Below, in pieces: positions 9,232 through 21,200 of a stretch of DNA of 64,000 bases (position 1 is the stretch's first letter; every line of letters starts with the position of its first letter). The notes under the pieces were generated by a model. It did not search any database. It saw only the letters and a list, made by a program, of their open reading frames with translations, and was not told the DNA's origin. The stretch spans positions 26,590,318-26,654,317 of the forward strand of contig CM065379.1 of NCBI GenBank assembly GCA_033060915.1, given 5' to 3'. Position numbers and translations under genes: made by a program. This stretch comes from Euryodendron excelsum (lineage: Eukaryota; Streptophyta; Magnoliopsida; Ericales; Pentaphylacaceae).

Positions 9232-12200
9232 GTCAGAGCTTCATTTCTACGTGTATAGAAATCGTTGCATTCATTCGATGTTGAGTGCGTTAAAGAGTAA
9301 TCGGTCTGTGGGTTTTGTTAATTGCATTTAGTTACTTTATTGTTTTTTGGTAGATATTAGTTGAGTTAGAAACAAATGTTGTTAAACTCGAATCGTTGGT
9401 TGATCAGGAGGTTTCCAATTTTAATATGGAAAACAGTCGTTGATGCTCTGTTTAATTGTTAAGAAAATGTAAATTAGCTTCATGGAATAGAAGAGAAAAT
9501 TGGTTGTAGCTCCATTTCCCACCCCAAGTACTGCGTGATTGTTCAAGTATATCAGGTAGTTGAATTGAGCTGAGTTGGGTTGGTATCTGTTCTCAGGGTT
9601 CCAAAATAACGAGGCATGTAAAGTAAAAATTTTGATTCCTTTACTTTCCTTTGTAAACAAGTGGAGTTGAAGTAGCTGGTTCCTTTCAGAATGGTCTTGT
9701 TTTCGGTAGTGATGTTGCATAATGTGCAAATTGGTTGAATTTGAGCTGTTGCAGTAAAAGAATGTAACTTGGCATTGTTTTGGTTGCGCCAAGACCTGAG
9801 ACCTGAGATTGAAAGTTATTCTTGTTTTGCTGTCAAATTGCAGCTTCGGTCATTATCAAGCCCTAGTGAAATTGCGCATAATGAGGATATACTGCAGATC
9901 TTTCTGATGGCTTGTGAGGTTAAGACTGTGAAGCTGAGTGTTATTGGACTTTCTTGCCTGCAGAAGCTGATATCTCATGATGCAGTTGCTCCTTCAGCTT
10001 TGAAGGAGATTCTTGCTACCCTGAAAGATGTACGTTCAAATAAATATTTGTTGTCTAAGATATGGTTGTTTTCAATATAATAGGGACTTTTGGTACATGG
10101 TCTCATCTCCTGGTAATAAAAGTCTAGTTGGGATATCTTTGATGTGCTTGTGTGCATTGGCAATGCCAATGTACGGGTTAATATCATAGTTTTTCGTCCT
10201 TACCCTCTTTATTTGCAGAGAAGCCCGTAATTACTCATATTCATTGTTGACTTTTTATTGCCATGTAGAATGCTAAGATGCAAATTAAATATTGCAATCA
10301 CAAGTATTTTACATGTTAATGTTGATAGAAATGTGGAGATTCCAAATTGCAGATATATTGATCAATATTTTGATGTTTGTGATCTAGGGATATTTTTTGA
10401 TGAAGCTTTGAAAACATGAAAATTAGAGTGCATCACTTAAACAAATAAGGACTTGTGACTCATTATAGTAGTCATCACTTAATCAAATAAGTACTTGTGA
10501 CTCATTATAGGAAGTGTTCTATATTTTGAAATTGTAACGTTCATAAGTGAAAGTTGTTCATCAGTTGTTTCTATCATCTTATAGAAAGGAATTTTGATAA
10601 TAAAATACTGGAAAAGTTCAACCCATGTTACTGAATAACATATATTAAAATTCTTGTCAATTAAATGAAAATTTTATCCATTCTGTAAGTTAAAACCTAC
10701 TATTATTAAAGATCATCAAATGGATCGTAAACTTGGCGTACATATGGACCAGAAAGTCCTACTATATTCCACTCAAATACCATATATTTAATTCCTAGAG
10801 CTGCAATTGTCAATTAAACTACAACATGCTATGCATTTTTCAATAAGCTAGATCTATGTTGCATGGAGTCTGGTATGCGTGTCAAGTGCGGGTACGTATG
10901 TAAGTGTTAGATTGATCTTATTCTAATAGCCAAGGACAGGCCATGACAGAACATTCATATGTCTTAATATACTTCTTTTATTTTATAGGATAACATAGTG
11001 TTTACAAGGCGTTATAGAGTATTTTATGCATAATTTGAGTGTTTCGTGCATGTTTATAGAGTAATCTCAAATTATTAAACATGTTTTTTGGGTGAATAGG
11101 CAAAATATCCATATTTATATCCATATCCATATCCATACTCTTACAAGTGTCGAGTGTCCAATATAGGTACTTCATACATTCTAGAAGAGTCCGTATAACA
11201 TAGAGTTAGACTTCCACTATGCCTCAAAATAAGAGAATTAGTAATAAATTTCATATTCAATTGTTAAGTAGTATTTAAGCTTTAGATTGCTTATTTTACG
11301 CAATGGAAAATGGAAACATGTCAGAAGTAACAACTACCAAAGGAGCTTGTGTTTAAGCAAGAAATTCTGTGCCATTGATGCTCCAGTTCATGGCAAGAAG
11401 CCCAATAAGATTCTGAAAGCGACACAAATATGCTAGAATTAATTCTAAGTCTTCGACACATGAGAGTTAACCAAGTTTTGGACACAAGGAATATGGAATC
11501 AGGCAGTTGACCAAATCACAGTAAGAGAGTTTGTATATATACATACTAGGAAGCATGGACACGCCTCCCAGCCCCATGTACTAGCGTTCGACATGTGTCG
11601 GACATAGACATGCTTCGGACACGCCTCAGACACATGCCATCCTATGTCCTAAATTTTTTTCCTTTTTTTGTTTGCCGGACACGCTCTGGACACTATCTAG
11701 ACACGCGTGTCCATTTCTGGACACTTTGAAGACATGGCTAACCCTTCTGTTTGCTTCACAGAAGCTGGATCTGCTGCCTAGAGAGAGAGAGAGAGAGAGA
11801 GAGAGAGCGTACCAGATCTGGAGCTGTCTTCACTCTTGAATGCTGCTGAGCTGTTCAACACTTCTTTTTCTTTTCTTCCTTTGTTCTATGGAGAAGTGTG
11901 CTATTTTCTAGTTTTTTGTTCCATGGAAAACTGCTTGTTTATTTTTTTGTATTTTCCTCTCCTTTTACGTTGAAGACTGTGGTGTGCTAATAGAAGACCT
12001 GCTTTCCTCTTTTTGAAGTGTTCTTAATGTACTCTTGAATGTGCTCTTTTATTGCACTTGGGACTGGTCTTACTTTTTGACCCAGTGGTTTAATGGGCTG
12101 TGCCTTTGCAACTGTACACAATTAAATGTATATTAGAGAAGATAATACATAACAAATAAGAAGATGAATAAAAAATAATTTTTGTTATGTATAAAAATAT

Positions 12201-15200
12201 TTGTAAATTTTTGTTATATAAAATATATTTTTATGTATATATTTTTTGTCGTGTCCTCACCGTGTTGTGTCCTGCATTTTTTAAATTTGCCATGTTGGCG
12301 TGTCGTGTCCATGTCCGTGTCTGTACTTCTTAGTATACATATGTAGATATACATCGTATATAGAAATGGTAGTTGTGCATGACTTAATTATTTTTCCCGG
12401 TTTGAGATTGGAAAAAGGGGGAAGAGTGAAGTTGTGTTTAAACTAATGGTGTCATGACAGTGCTCTAAACATCTCATCCTGTTTCCTACTTTTGTGACAA
12501 ATTTCCGTTAATTGTATTGTTGTTTTGTTAGGTTAAGCTCCTCTCATGGAGCTCCACTATGTTGGCTCCACTTTTTTTTCTTTTTTTATTTTAATTTTTA
12601 AAATTCCATTTGAGTTGATAGAATTCTCTATGATTTGTAAGGAGAAAGTGGCAGCAGAGGAAGAAAAGGATATTAAATTTGGTTCATTAGCTCATCAAGT
12701 ACTTTATTTTATTTATTTATTATTATAATTTTGTTTTGCTTTTGTTTGTTTGTTAATTTTTCTTTTTTTGGGGGTGGGGGGTGAGGAAGTCTACACATAT
12801 CTTAGAAAGAAGAGGAAGAAACTCTTTTTCAATTTTTATTGATCTTCAGACTAATTGCTGTGTTACACCAATATGACCTATCTGTGGGAAAACCAAAAAA
12901 AATCTCTCACGGCTAATATGGTTCTATCCAGGAGACTTTTGCTTCTTAAAGGATACATAGTTGGTTTTGCAGCATACTTTTTGAGAGGCCAACCGTTAGA
13001 TGGATGGGACAGTGAGTGCTAGCTTTTCTGAACTGACTGACATTCTAAACAGACTGTAGGGCCTTGGTCTCCTTTGCTATGCTGGTAAGATAGAGGCTTG
13101 ATTCCCCCCTTCTTATCACTTATCTTTATTTCAGCTTCTGAGTTTCCATCTAACAGCTATAGCTATCTTTCTTCCACAAGGCTATGGAGAAGGGTGTTTA
13201 GTAACAAAGGAATCAGTAATGTGTCCAGGTAATAGGTGAACCAGACAGTGCTGGATTGGGATTGAAATTTTGGCCCTAAATCTAATCCTTATCCGGATGT
13301 TGGACATTGATCAATTCAGGCTTATTTTTCTGCTGATTCCACATTCCAAAAGCAATTGATGAATTCGGGAATATGAAGAAGGCTCACCCTTGGTTCATTT
13401 GTCTCATGGTGGGATATAAGCTGAAGCTATACTTACGTCAAGACGAAGAAAACAACCCGCCCTCATCTTGTCTCAACTACCACACATCTTTTTGTTATAG
13501 ACAATTGTTTTGTTTATTCTTTTCAATACAATTTACGTAACCACATGAGGATTGGTTCGTTAGACAATTTATACTAAATAGCTAGCCCATGTCTACTATT
13601 CTAATGGCAACCCTTGAAGTTCTACAATGATGCTAACATGTGGAAGATAGCAATCGATGTGTGCTTGTTTTATTACGAAAGATTGTAACTCTTGAGCCCC
13701 ACTTTAGAAGGAGCAATTAGAATGAAGTCCAAAAAACCATCTTTATCCATCTCTTTGGCCCACAATCATTTATAAATTTCAGTTGCCTTTTCCTTTTGTA
13801 AACACTAAATTCCTGACGTCATCATGCTTTGTTAATCTATTTAACAAGCAAAGGGGATTAATACAATAGCTGCGCCATGAAAGATTTTGGCCCTGTCTGT
13901 GAAATCTTGGATTTCAATAGAAAGCAATTGAGAGGCCATAACAAGTAGTTTCCTCATATTGTATTCCCATTATACAATGTACATGCAGGGATGATTTAGA
14001 AGAGGACTGTTATGATGTTTATTGAGAGTTGTTGACCGGATGAAAGGAAACAAATAGTAGTGATCTATCAATTGGTGGACATGCTAAAAACCTAATGAAT
14101 GGACTCAAGAATTGCTATAGAACATATGCTTTTTTGGATGACTCAGGTATTGGTGTTTAGAAGCCTATACCATCTCAGCCGGTTTGGAATGTTATCCTTT
14201 TCATTAAACAATCCCTCCTCTCCCTGTGGAGATTCTGGAAGTTAATCTCCAGTTTAGCTTAGTGGTTGGGAGAAAAGTTGCCATTTTATTGTATATAATA
14301 CCTTTTGTTTGAGAACATGTCATGCATAACAACCTAATATTCTTCTATTCTTGGGTTGTAGTGCAAGGTGTCATGGGCTGGGCGCTTGCCATCTAACCCA
14401 AAAGCCTAAGCTATTAGGTGATGCTGCCTACCCCCCTTATATGGCTCAAGACCTCTCTCCTCCTATCCGATGTGGGATTGTGATATACTCTCCCACCCGA
14501 ATTCGTAATGCCCTCGTTGTGAGTCGGACTATCCTGCCTACTCTACCTGAGCGCTTGGCCTAGAATCGGATTAGGAGTTAGGTTGCTTTGATCACGAGCC
14601 GGACGCTTGCCATCCAACCCAAAAGCCTAAGCTATTAGGTGATGCTGCCTACCTCCCTTACATGGCCTAAGACCTCCTTTCTTCTATCCGATGTGGGATT
14701 GTAACAAATGGAATTATTGGATGAAAACAAGGGATACTTATTAAAAAAAAGGGAAAAGGAATGAAAACAAAAGATTGCTAATTGTGGATGGAGAATTGTT
14801 AGTGGGCTAGTTGTGGAGCCATATGAGAAGATATGGAAAACATTGAGATGGTGGAGGAGCACCGAGGTAGAAGAGGTGAGAGTTGAGGTGGTCTTAGGTG
14901 GACAGTGAGAGTGGATGTCAAAGAAGCACATTTACAGCATGATATGGATATGCCAAAATGACAATTTTCAATAAAATTAGGACACAACACGGTAGGGACA
15001 TGAAAACTAATAAATTATTATTTTTATTTTATGTATAGAACACTTTCATCATTTTTTACGTTACAAATATAATTACATCAAAACATTAAGAAATCATTTC
15101 ACATTCTACATCTTGAAAACGAAGTGTGAGCAAAAAGTTCTAATGTCTATTTTATATATCTCTATTCATAAAAGAATTGAAAATTTTGGGTTTTAAAATT

Positions 15201-18200
15201 CCTAAAACTATGAAGTGTAAAGGAGAAGGGTTTAATAGGTATAAATCCATATTATTTTATTTTATTATTGGATCTCAAGTTATTTTCTTTAAACTTGAAA
15301 TGTATTTCATGGTATTTAAGCAATGAACATGTGTATACCCAAATTATTCAATATGTGTCCGATTCTAATTTTTTAAAAATGATAGGATACATTTGGACGC
15401 TTTTTTGACACTTATTGGAGAATGTTTGCCGAGTGTTGGTGTCTAACATGAGCACGACAACATTTTAGAAGTGGTCATGCTTCATAGGCGGCAATGTAGA
15501 ATCAACACTTCAAAGTTCGCTAAGTAGGTTATTGTTGCTTTGTTTATCTTGTATGCAAGTAGGTGGAGCTCTCCTATTTATACGAGACTTGGGCCTTAGA
15601 GGCCATTTCACCTGAGGAGGGATAGGTGGCTTGTCCTCCCTAGCTCGAAAATCTGGAGGCAAGGGGCACAACCACTAAAATTCCCGAAGGCTGCAGCCGT
15701 CGAGTTGTATTCTCATAGGTTACTATGCATTGGCTTTGTCAGTGGTTGGGCATGCTTTCATGTCACATGTGTCTATTATGGTTTGTAGTTGCCTTACTTT
15801 GGAAATTCTCTTGAAAACAGGTCTATGTAAGTCACTTGAGGGAGGATGGGACAACGCCTTAATGAACCCTCAACCCTAGTTTTCAATCCATATATACCTA
15901 GAGGTCCCGCACAAGTGTAATGGAGTTGCTCGGTCGCCTCATGACCATGGTACCAACCTTGAGGGGTTTCTAGTCCCCTGCACCCAACCTAGGTTGTCAA
16001 AAGTGTTAATCTTGATCGAACAATAGAAGAATAGAAGACGAGAGAAAAGAGAACATGCGGTTGCTGTGTATTCAATTAAAGGAAAATAAGAATACATCCA
16101 ATGCAATACGAAAACAAGACAAAACCCTAAAATAAGAAAAAGGACTGTTCTACCCTTAATGAACCCAAGAAAATAATACAAGAGAAATAGTAAGAAAATA
16201 ATATATCTTAACATCCCCCTACAAACTCATGATGCAATAGTGGGAAGCAGCGAGAGTTTGTCAAGAAGGAAGTGAAAACGCCGAATGGTATGAGACTTCG
16301 TGAAGAAATTAGCCAATTGCATAGTGGAGGAAACAAATGGCAAAGAGAGTTCCAGATTGAAGGTGGTGACGAAAATGACAATCAATTTCAATGTGTTTGG
16401 TGAGCTAATGAAAAATAGAATTATGGGCAATCTGAATAGTACTCTTAATATTGTAATACATAGAAGTAGGAGTAGAAAATAAAACTCCTAAATCAGCAAT
16501 CAACTATCGCAACCAAACGATTTTAGCAGTAGTAGTAGCCATAGCATGATACTTAGTCTCAGTAGAAGAATGAGTAACAACAGTTTTCTTTTTACTCTTC
16601 TAGGAAATAAGAGAATCACCTAGAAAAACACATAAACCATTGGTGGATTTACGATCCATGGCATCACCTGCCCAATCAACATTAGAAAAAGCTCGAAGTT
16701 CCAAGGAAGAAGTGGAAGAGAACAACAAACTTTGATGTAAAGTACCCCGAAGATAGCACAAAATACGAAGAACAGTAGTTTAGTGGACTGTTGTTGGAGA
16801 AGAGACAAATTAGCTCATAATGTGAACCGCATAGGTAATGTCAAGACGTGTAACCGTGAGATAAACTAGACTACCAACAAGAACTTGACACAAGGTGGGA
16901 TCAATTATGGGATAGACCCGAAGAAAAACTTCTTTAGCTAAATCACTATTCAGGAAAACATTCTTGACATCCATCTGTGAGAGCGTCCAATGACGTACAA
17001 CCGCGACAGTAATCAAAGTGCAAATTGTAGTCATCTTAGCAACAGGTGCAAACGTTTTTTCGTAATCAATGCCATATTCCTGAGCAAAATCTTTGGCAAC
17101 CAATCGGGCTTTATACCTCTTTAGAGATTTATCAGCCTTGGTTTTAATCTTGTATACCCATTGACAATCAACAACATGCTTACCAAGAGGTAAAGGTACA
17201 AGGTGTTAGGTCTCATTTTGATGCAATGCAAAGAGCTCCTCATTCATAGCCTGTTGCCAAAGAGGATCAAGAGCAGCCTCCTTATAAGAGGTTGGTTCAG
17301 ATAGAGAATGAATGGATGATAAAAAAAAAGAACAGAAATAAGAGGAATAACAAGAGTTAGAGAAACCAATGCGATTTGGACACTTACAAATACGCGTAGG
17401 ATAACAAGTGGATAGAGGATCCGCATCATCAGAAGCTATTAGAGACATAGCCGAAGAGGATAAAGGAGTTGTACCGTCAAAAAAATCAGCTTTCTTCTTG
17501 TGAGAGTAAGTATGACTAATAGGAGGGGCAACTAAAGATGAGGAAGACGAAGGCAAAGAGGGGATATCCATTATGTGTAAATCCCTAACATAAGAATCAC
17601 TGGGAAGATCATCAGGAAAGAGATCAATAAAAATAAGCTTGAATTTACTAAAAGTTGCAGAAACAGAAGGAATGGAAAAGAATAGAATATACTCTAGGAA
17701 GACCACATGTCGAGATACATATAAATGTTTGGCAACAGGATCATAGCAACAATAACCTTTTTGCCCCTCACTATAACCTAGAAACACACACATAACAGAA
17801 TGAGTAGATAACTTGGTTCAATCGGCTTGAGGGTGGAGAACAAAGTAAGTACATCTGAAAACTCGCAACGAAAAGTAATCAAGTTATGTCCCATATAATC
17901 TTTCAAAAGGAGAAACACCAGAAGTAACAATAGAAGGAATGCGATTAATAAGATGAACAGTAGTGAGAGTTGCCTCACCCCAAAAAGAACTAGGGACAGA
18001 GGAAAAGAGAAGCAAAGAGCGAGCTGTCTCCCTGATGTGTTTGTGGTTTCACTCAGCGGCGCCATTCTGTTCAGGAGTGTCAGTACATAGAAAGAAAGTC
18101 AGATTTTTTATATTCTCCACCTAAATCACATCGAAAACATTTAATAATAGAAGAATATTGTGTGTGAATCATGGCCTAAAATTCAGCAAAAATTGAGAAA

Positions 18201-21200
18201 AAATTAGATCGATGTTTCATGAGATAAATCCAACAATAGCGAGTATAATCATTAATAAAGGAAACATGGTGACAAAACCCCCCTTTAGAAACAATAGGGG
18301 CAGGTCACCACAAATCAAAATGCACAAGATCAAAAGGAGCAGAAGAAGAAGTGGAACTTTCATTAAAGGGCAAAGCGATGAATTTAGCAAGTTTGCATGC
18401 ACTACAGTCAAATATGTTATGACTAGCTAAATCTCCCAAAGCACAAGTAGAAATTAAGTACTTTAAATGAGAACTAGAAATGTGCCTAAGATGAGCAAGC
18501 CATAAATATAATATAGATGAATGTGAACTCAATCAAAAGGAAGACAAATCAACAGAAGAAGCAGCCACAATAGGAACATGCAGCTTCTCCAACACATACA
18601 GTCCTCCTAATCAGCTTCTTGGAATGAGGATCCTGCACAAAACAACCATTGGAGAAAAAATGAACAAGATAATCAAGATCACAGAGTTGACTAACGGAAA
18701 TCAAATTCAAGGAGAGTTGAGGAATACATAAACATCAGAAAGAGACAAATGAGAACTCATAATACGTCCAGTACCGGCTAATGACATTGAGTAAAGAATC
18801 CTTGGTTGAGCTAGGGGGATATTGATCATGTGTCCAAGAGCTAGACCATGATGCGCTTAGGCAAATATCCCCTCGACTGAGCAAAAAGGGGTGCTATTAG
18901 CTCGCTTTGGCAAGTGAGTGAGGTAGCCTCTGGGTGTCCCTAGGTGCTTTAGCTTGAGGTTATGGCACCAAATGCATTAATTTTGGCTACCAGGGCTTGA
19001 CTATGGGGGAGCATGTAAAGGCATGCTTTGGCCCACTTGTTGCCTTATGAGGCTGACACTTGGGACCAAGCCAAGCCAATAGAAGTAACGATGACATGGT
19101 GATTACCCACTTGCCACATAGGTGACGTTAACATGTCTACCCACATTATTGCTCCCTAACATACCAGTGTCAGAGGACTTTAATGAGAAGGCACGATAAT
19201 TGAAACGACTGTCTTCACCTTAATGGGTACCCCCGGGTGATGTACTGATGACTGACTTATAATATCTAATAGCTGCAATGACATATAATGCTTTGCATAT
19301 GAGGTGGCAATGTATGCCTTATGTGTATTAGTTCGGCCCTTTAAAAGCTCTTGTTCATAGGGTTAAGCCTCTTGGTGGAAGATTGGTTTTGGGGCTTTTA
19401 AAAGATGGAACTTGTTTTTGGAGATTTTCGAGTGTGATGTCTAAGCATTTGATAAAGTAAAGAGTGGCTCAGTTGTTGCCCCAAGGGCTGCTGGTTTTGC
19501 AAGGGTTGTTAACTTGAGGCTTATGAGTGCTGCCCCCAAGGTTGTGAGCTTTAGGGCTAGTTGAGGGGAGGATGTGTCCTATCTTGGCCCCAGGAATGGT
19601 TTTAGGGGAACGTCATACAATACGAATTATATGCTAGAAAATGCAGCTTTGGTTAGACCTCCCCCCTTCCACCTTGACAACGGAGGCCTTAACAAGGAAG
19701 AGAGTGTAGTCGTGGAACAAGGGGGTGGTGGAATCTTCGAGGGAGGTCGCTAAGCTATCGAACGAATTGAGTGGGAGAGGAAAGCTGAGCCAACAAGGGA
19801 AGTCAAGTGTATTCATGCTCCAGGTCCTTTGGAAAAGGAAGGGACCAATTGGCTAATTGAGGCTGGTCCTGGGGTATAAAAGACCTAGAAAAGCGGGTCA
19901 CCTTCGTTAGGGGTGGTATTTCTAAAAGATTAATAAGCCAAGCCCTAAATCAGGGGTTGTCAAGCTCAACCTACAGAGAGGAGGCTGGGCATGGTGAAAC
20001 CAAATCTTAAGTTGTAGAGACAACGACGACAGAGCATGTGAAGAAGATGGTGTTGAAAAGAGTAAGCAAATTGGCCTTAGCCCTCCTAATTCAAGGGTGG
20101 TGTCATAGTCCTTAAAGGTGAGGGCAGGTTAATGACGTTGAGGGATTCGTTAGGCCAAGAGGTGAAGCTGAACTTTAAGATCCAGTTGCTGGATTGAAGG
20201 AGGAGCTTCGAGCTAAACTTTTGTGGATCTTCGAGTTACGCCTGAAGTATGGACACTGACACAGGTACGGATACAGACATGAGACATGATAATTTTAAAA
20301 AAATGAGGACATGGACATGGGGGAGACACGACAAAAAAATATAATTCTTATATAATTTATTTGCTATGTATCTGAATATAACATTCACAAACTACTAAAA
20401 ATATAAAAAAAATAATACTAATCAACATGAGAAACACATTAAATTTATAATTTAATCATCATTTAACATAAAATTTGATGTAAATATGTTTATAATGTAA
20501 ACTTACAATGTGTTTCATGTGTATCTAAGTGATGGATATATGTTGCTGGTGTGTCAGGATGATGGTTGCTCAAGTGAGGGTCAAGATGATGGCTGCTCAA
20601 GTGAGGTTCAACTTTGTCAATTGTAAGCTTGGGCTAGAAACCCAGAAGATTGCGAAGTGCTAAGTCCTAAGTTTGAGGAGAAGAAGAAGCTCAAGGAAGA
20701 GCATGTAAGCTAGGGAGGAGCCTTGTGATAATTTTGACATAGATTGGAATGCCGCCAAAGGATTAATTTGTGTGAAAGGGGGAAATTTGTATTGAACAAC
20801 TTACTAATAAAGATTTTTTTCAGATTTATGTCGGCCTCATGTTTTCATAGACGTGAATTTTGAAGCACAACTTTAAGTGCTATACTAGGAAGCACGGACG
20901 CACAGTTTAGGGTGTTATTTGCGTGTCCGACACACCGCGGACATACGTAGGTGGCGTGTTCAATTCTTCTTCTTCTTTTTTTTTTTTTTTTTTTTTTCTT
21001 CTTCATTGAATCTCTGCCTAGAATTTCAGTTCTTCTTCTTTTTCTTTTCTAATTTTCTTTTTCTTTTTCTTCTTCTTCACTGCTGTGATTTCTGTTTTGC
21101 TGCTGTTGTTCTTCTTGACTGCCCTGTTGCAAAAAGAAGAAGAAAAACTACATTCATTGTAGTTTATTGAATGTAGTTTTTCTTCTTCTTTTTCTCCTCT

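Larger units (their letters stand above)
15995..18810 (-). mobile_element. Ty1-copia retrotransposon relic, 5'-truncated
   Basis: The element lies antisense to MON2. In its own direction the order is end of protease, GAG-pre-integrase, integrase, reverse transcriptase, RNase H, polypurine tract, 3' LTR, which is the copia order. Gag and the 5' LTR are missing; coding similarity stops near 18800. Several stops and frame changes break the polyprotein and the reverse transcriptase has a large internal deletion. It cannot be active. The superfamily call is strong because five domains are in order. Confidence 0.85.

Noticed and set aside
9421..9792. 123-codon minus-strand frame over intron 1
   Set aside because: Antisense of intron sequence with no family features.
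9769..10080. 103-codon frame starting in MON2 intron 1
   Set aside because: It is exon 2 with read-through into both introns; homology starts exactly at the acceptor at 9844.
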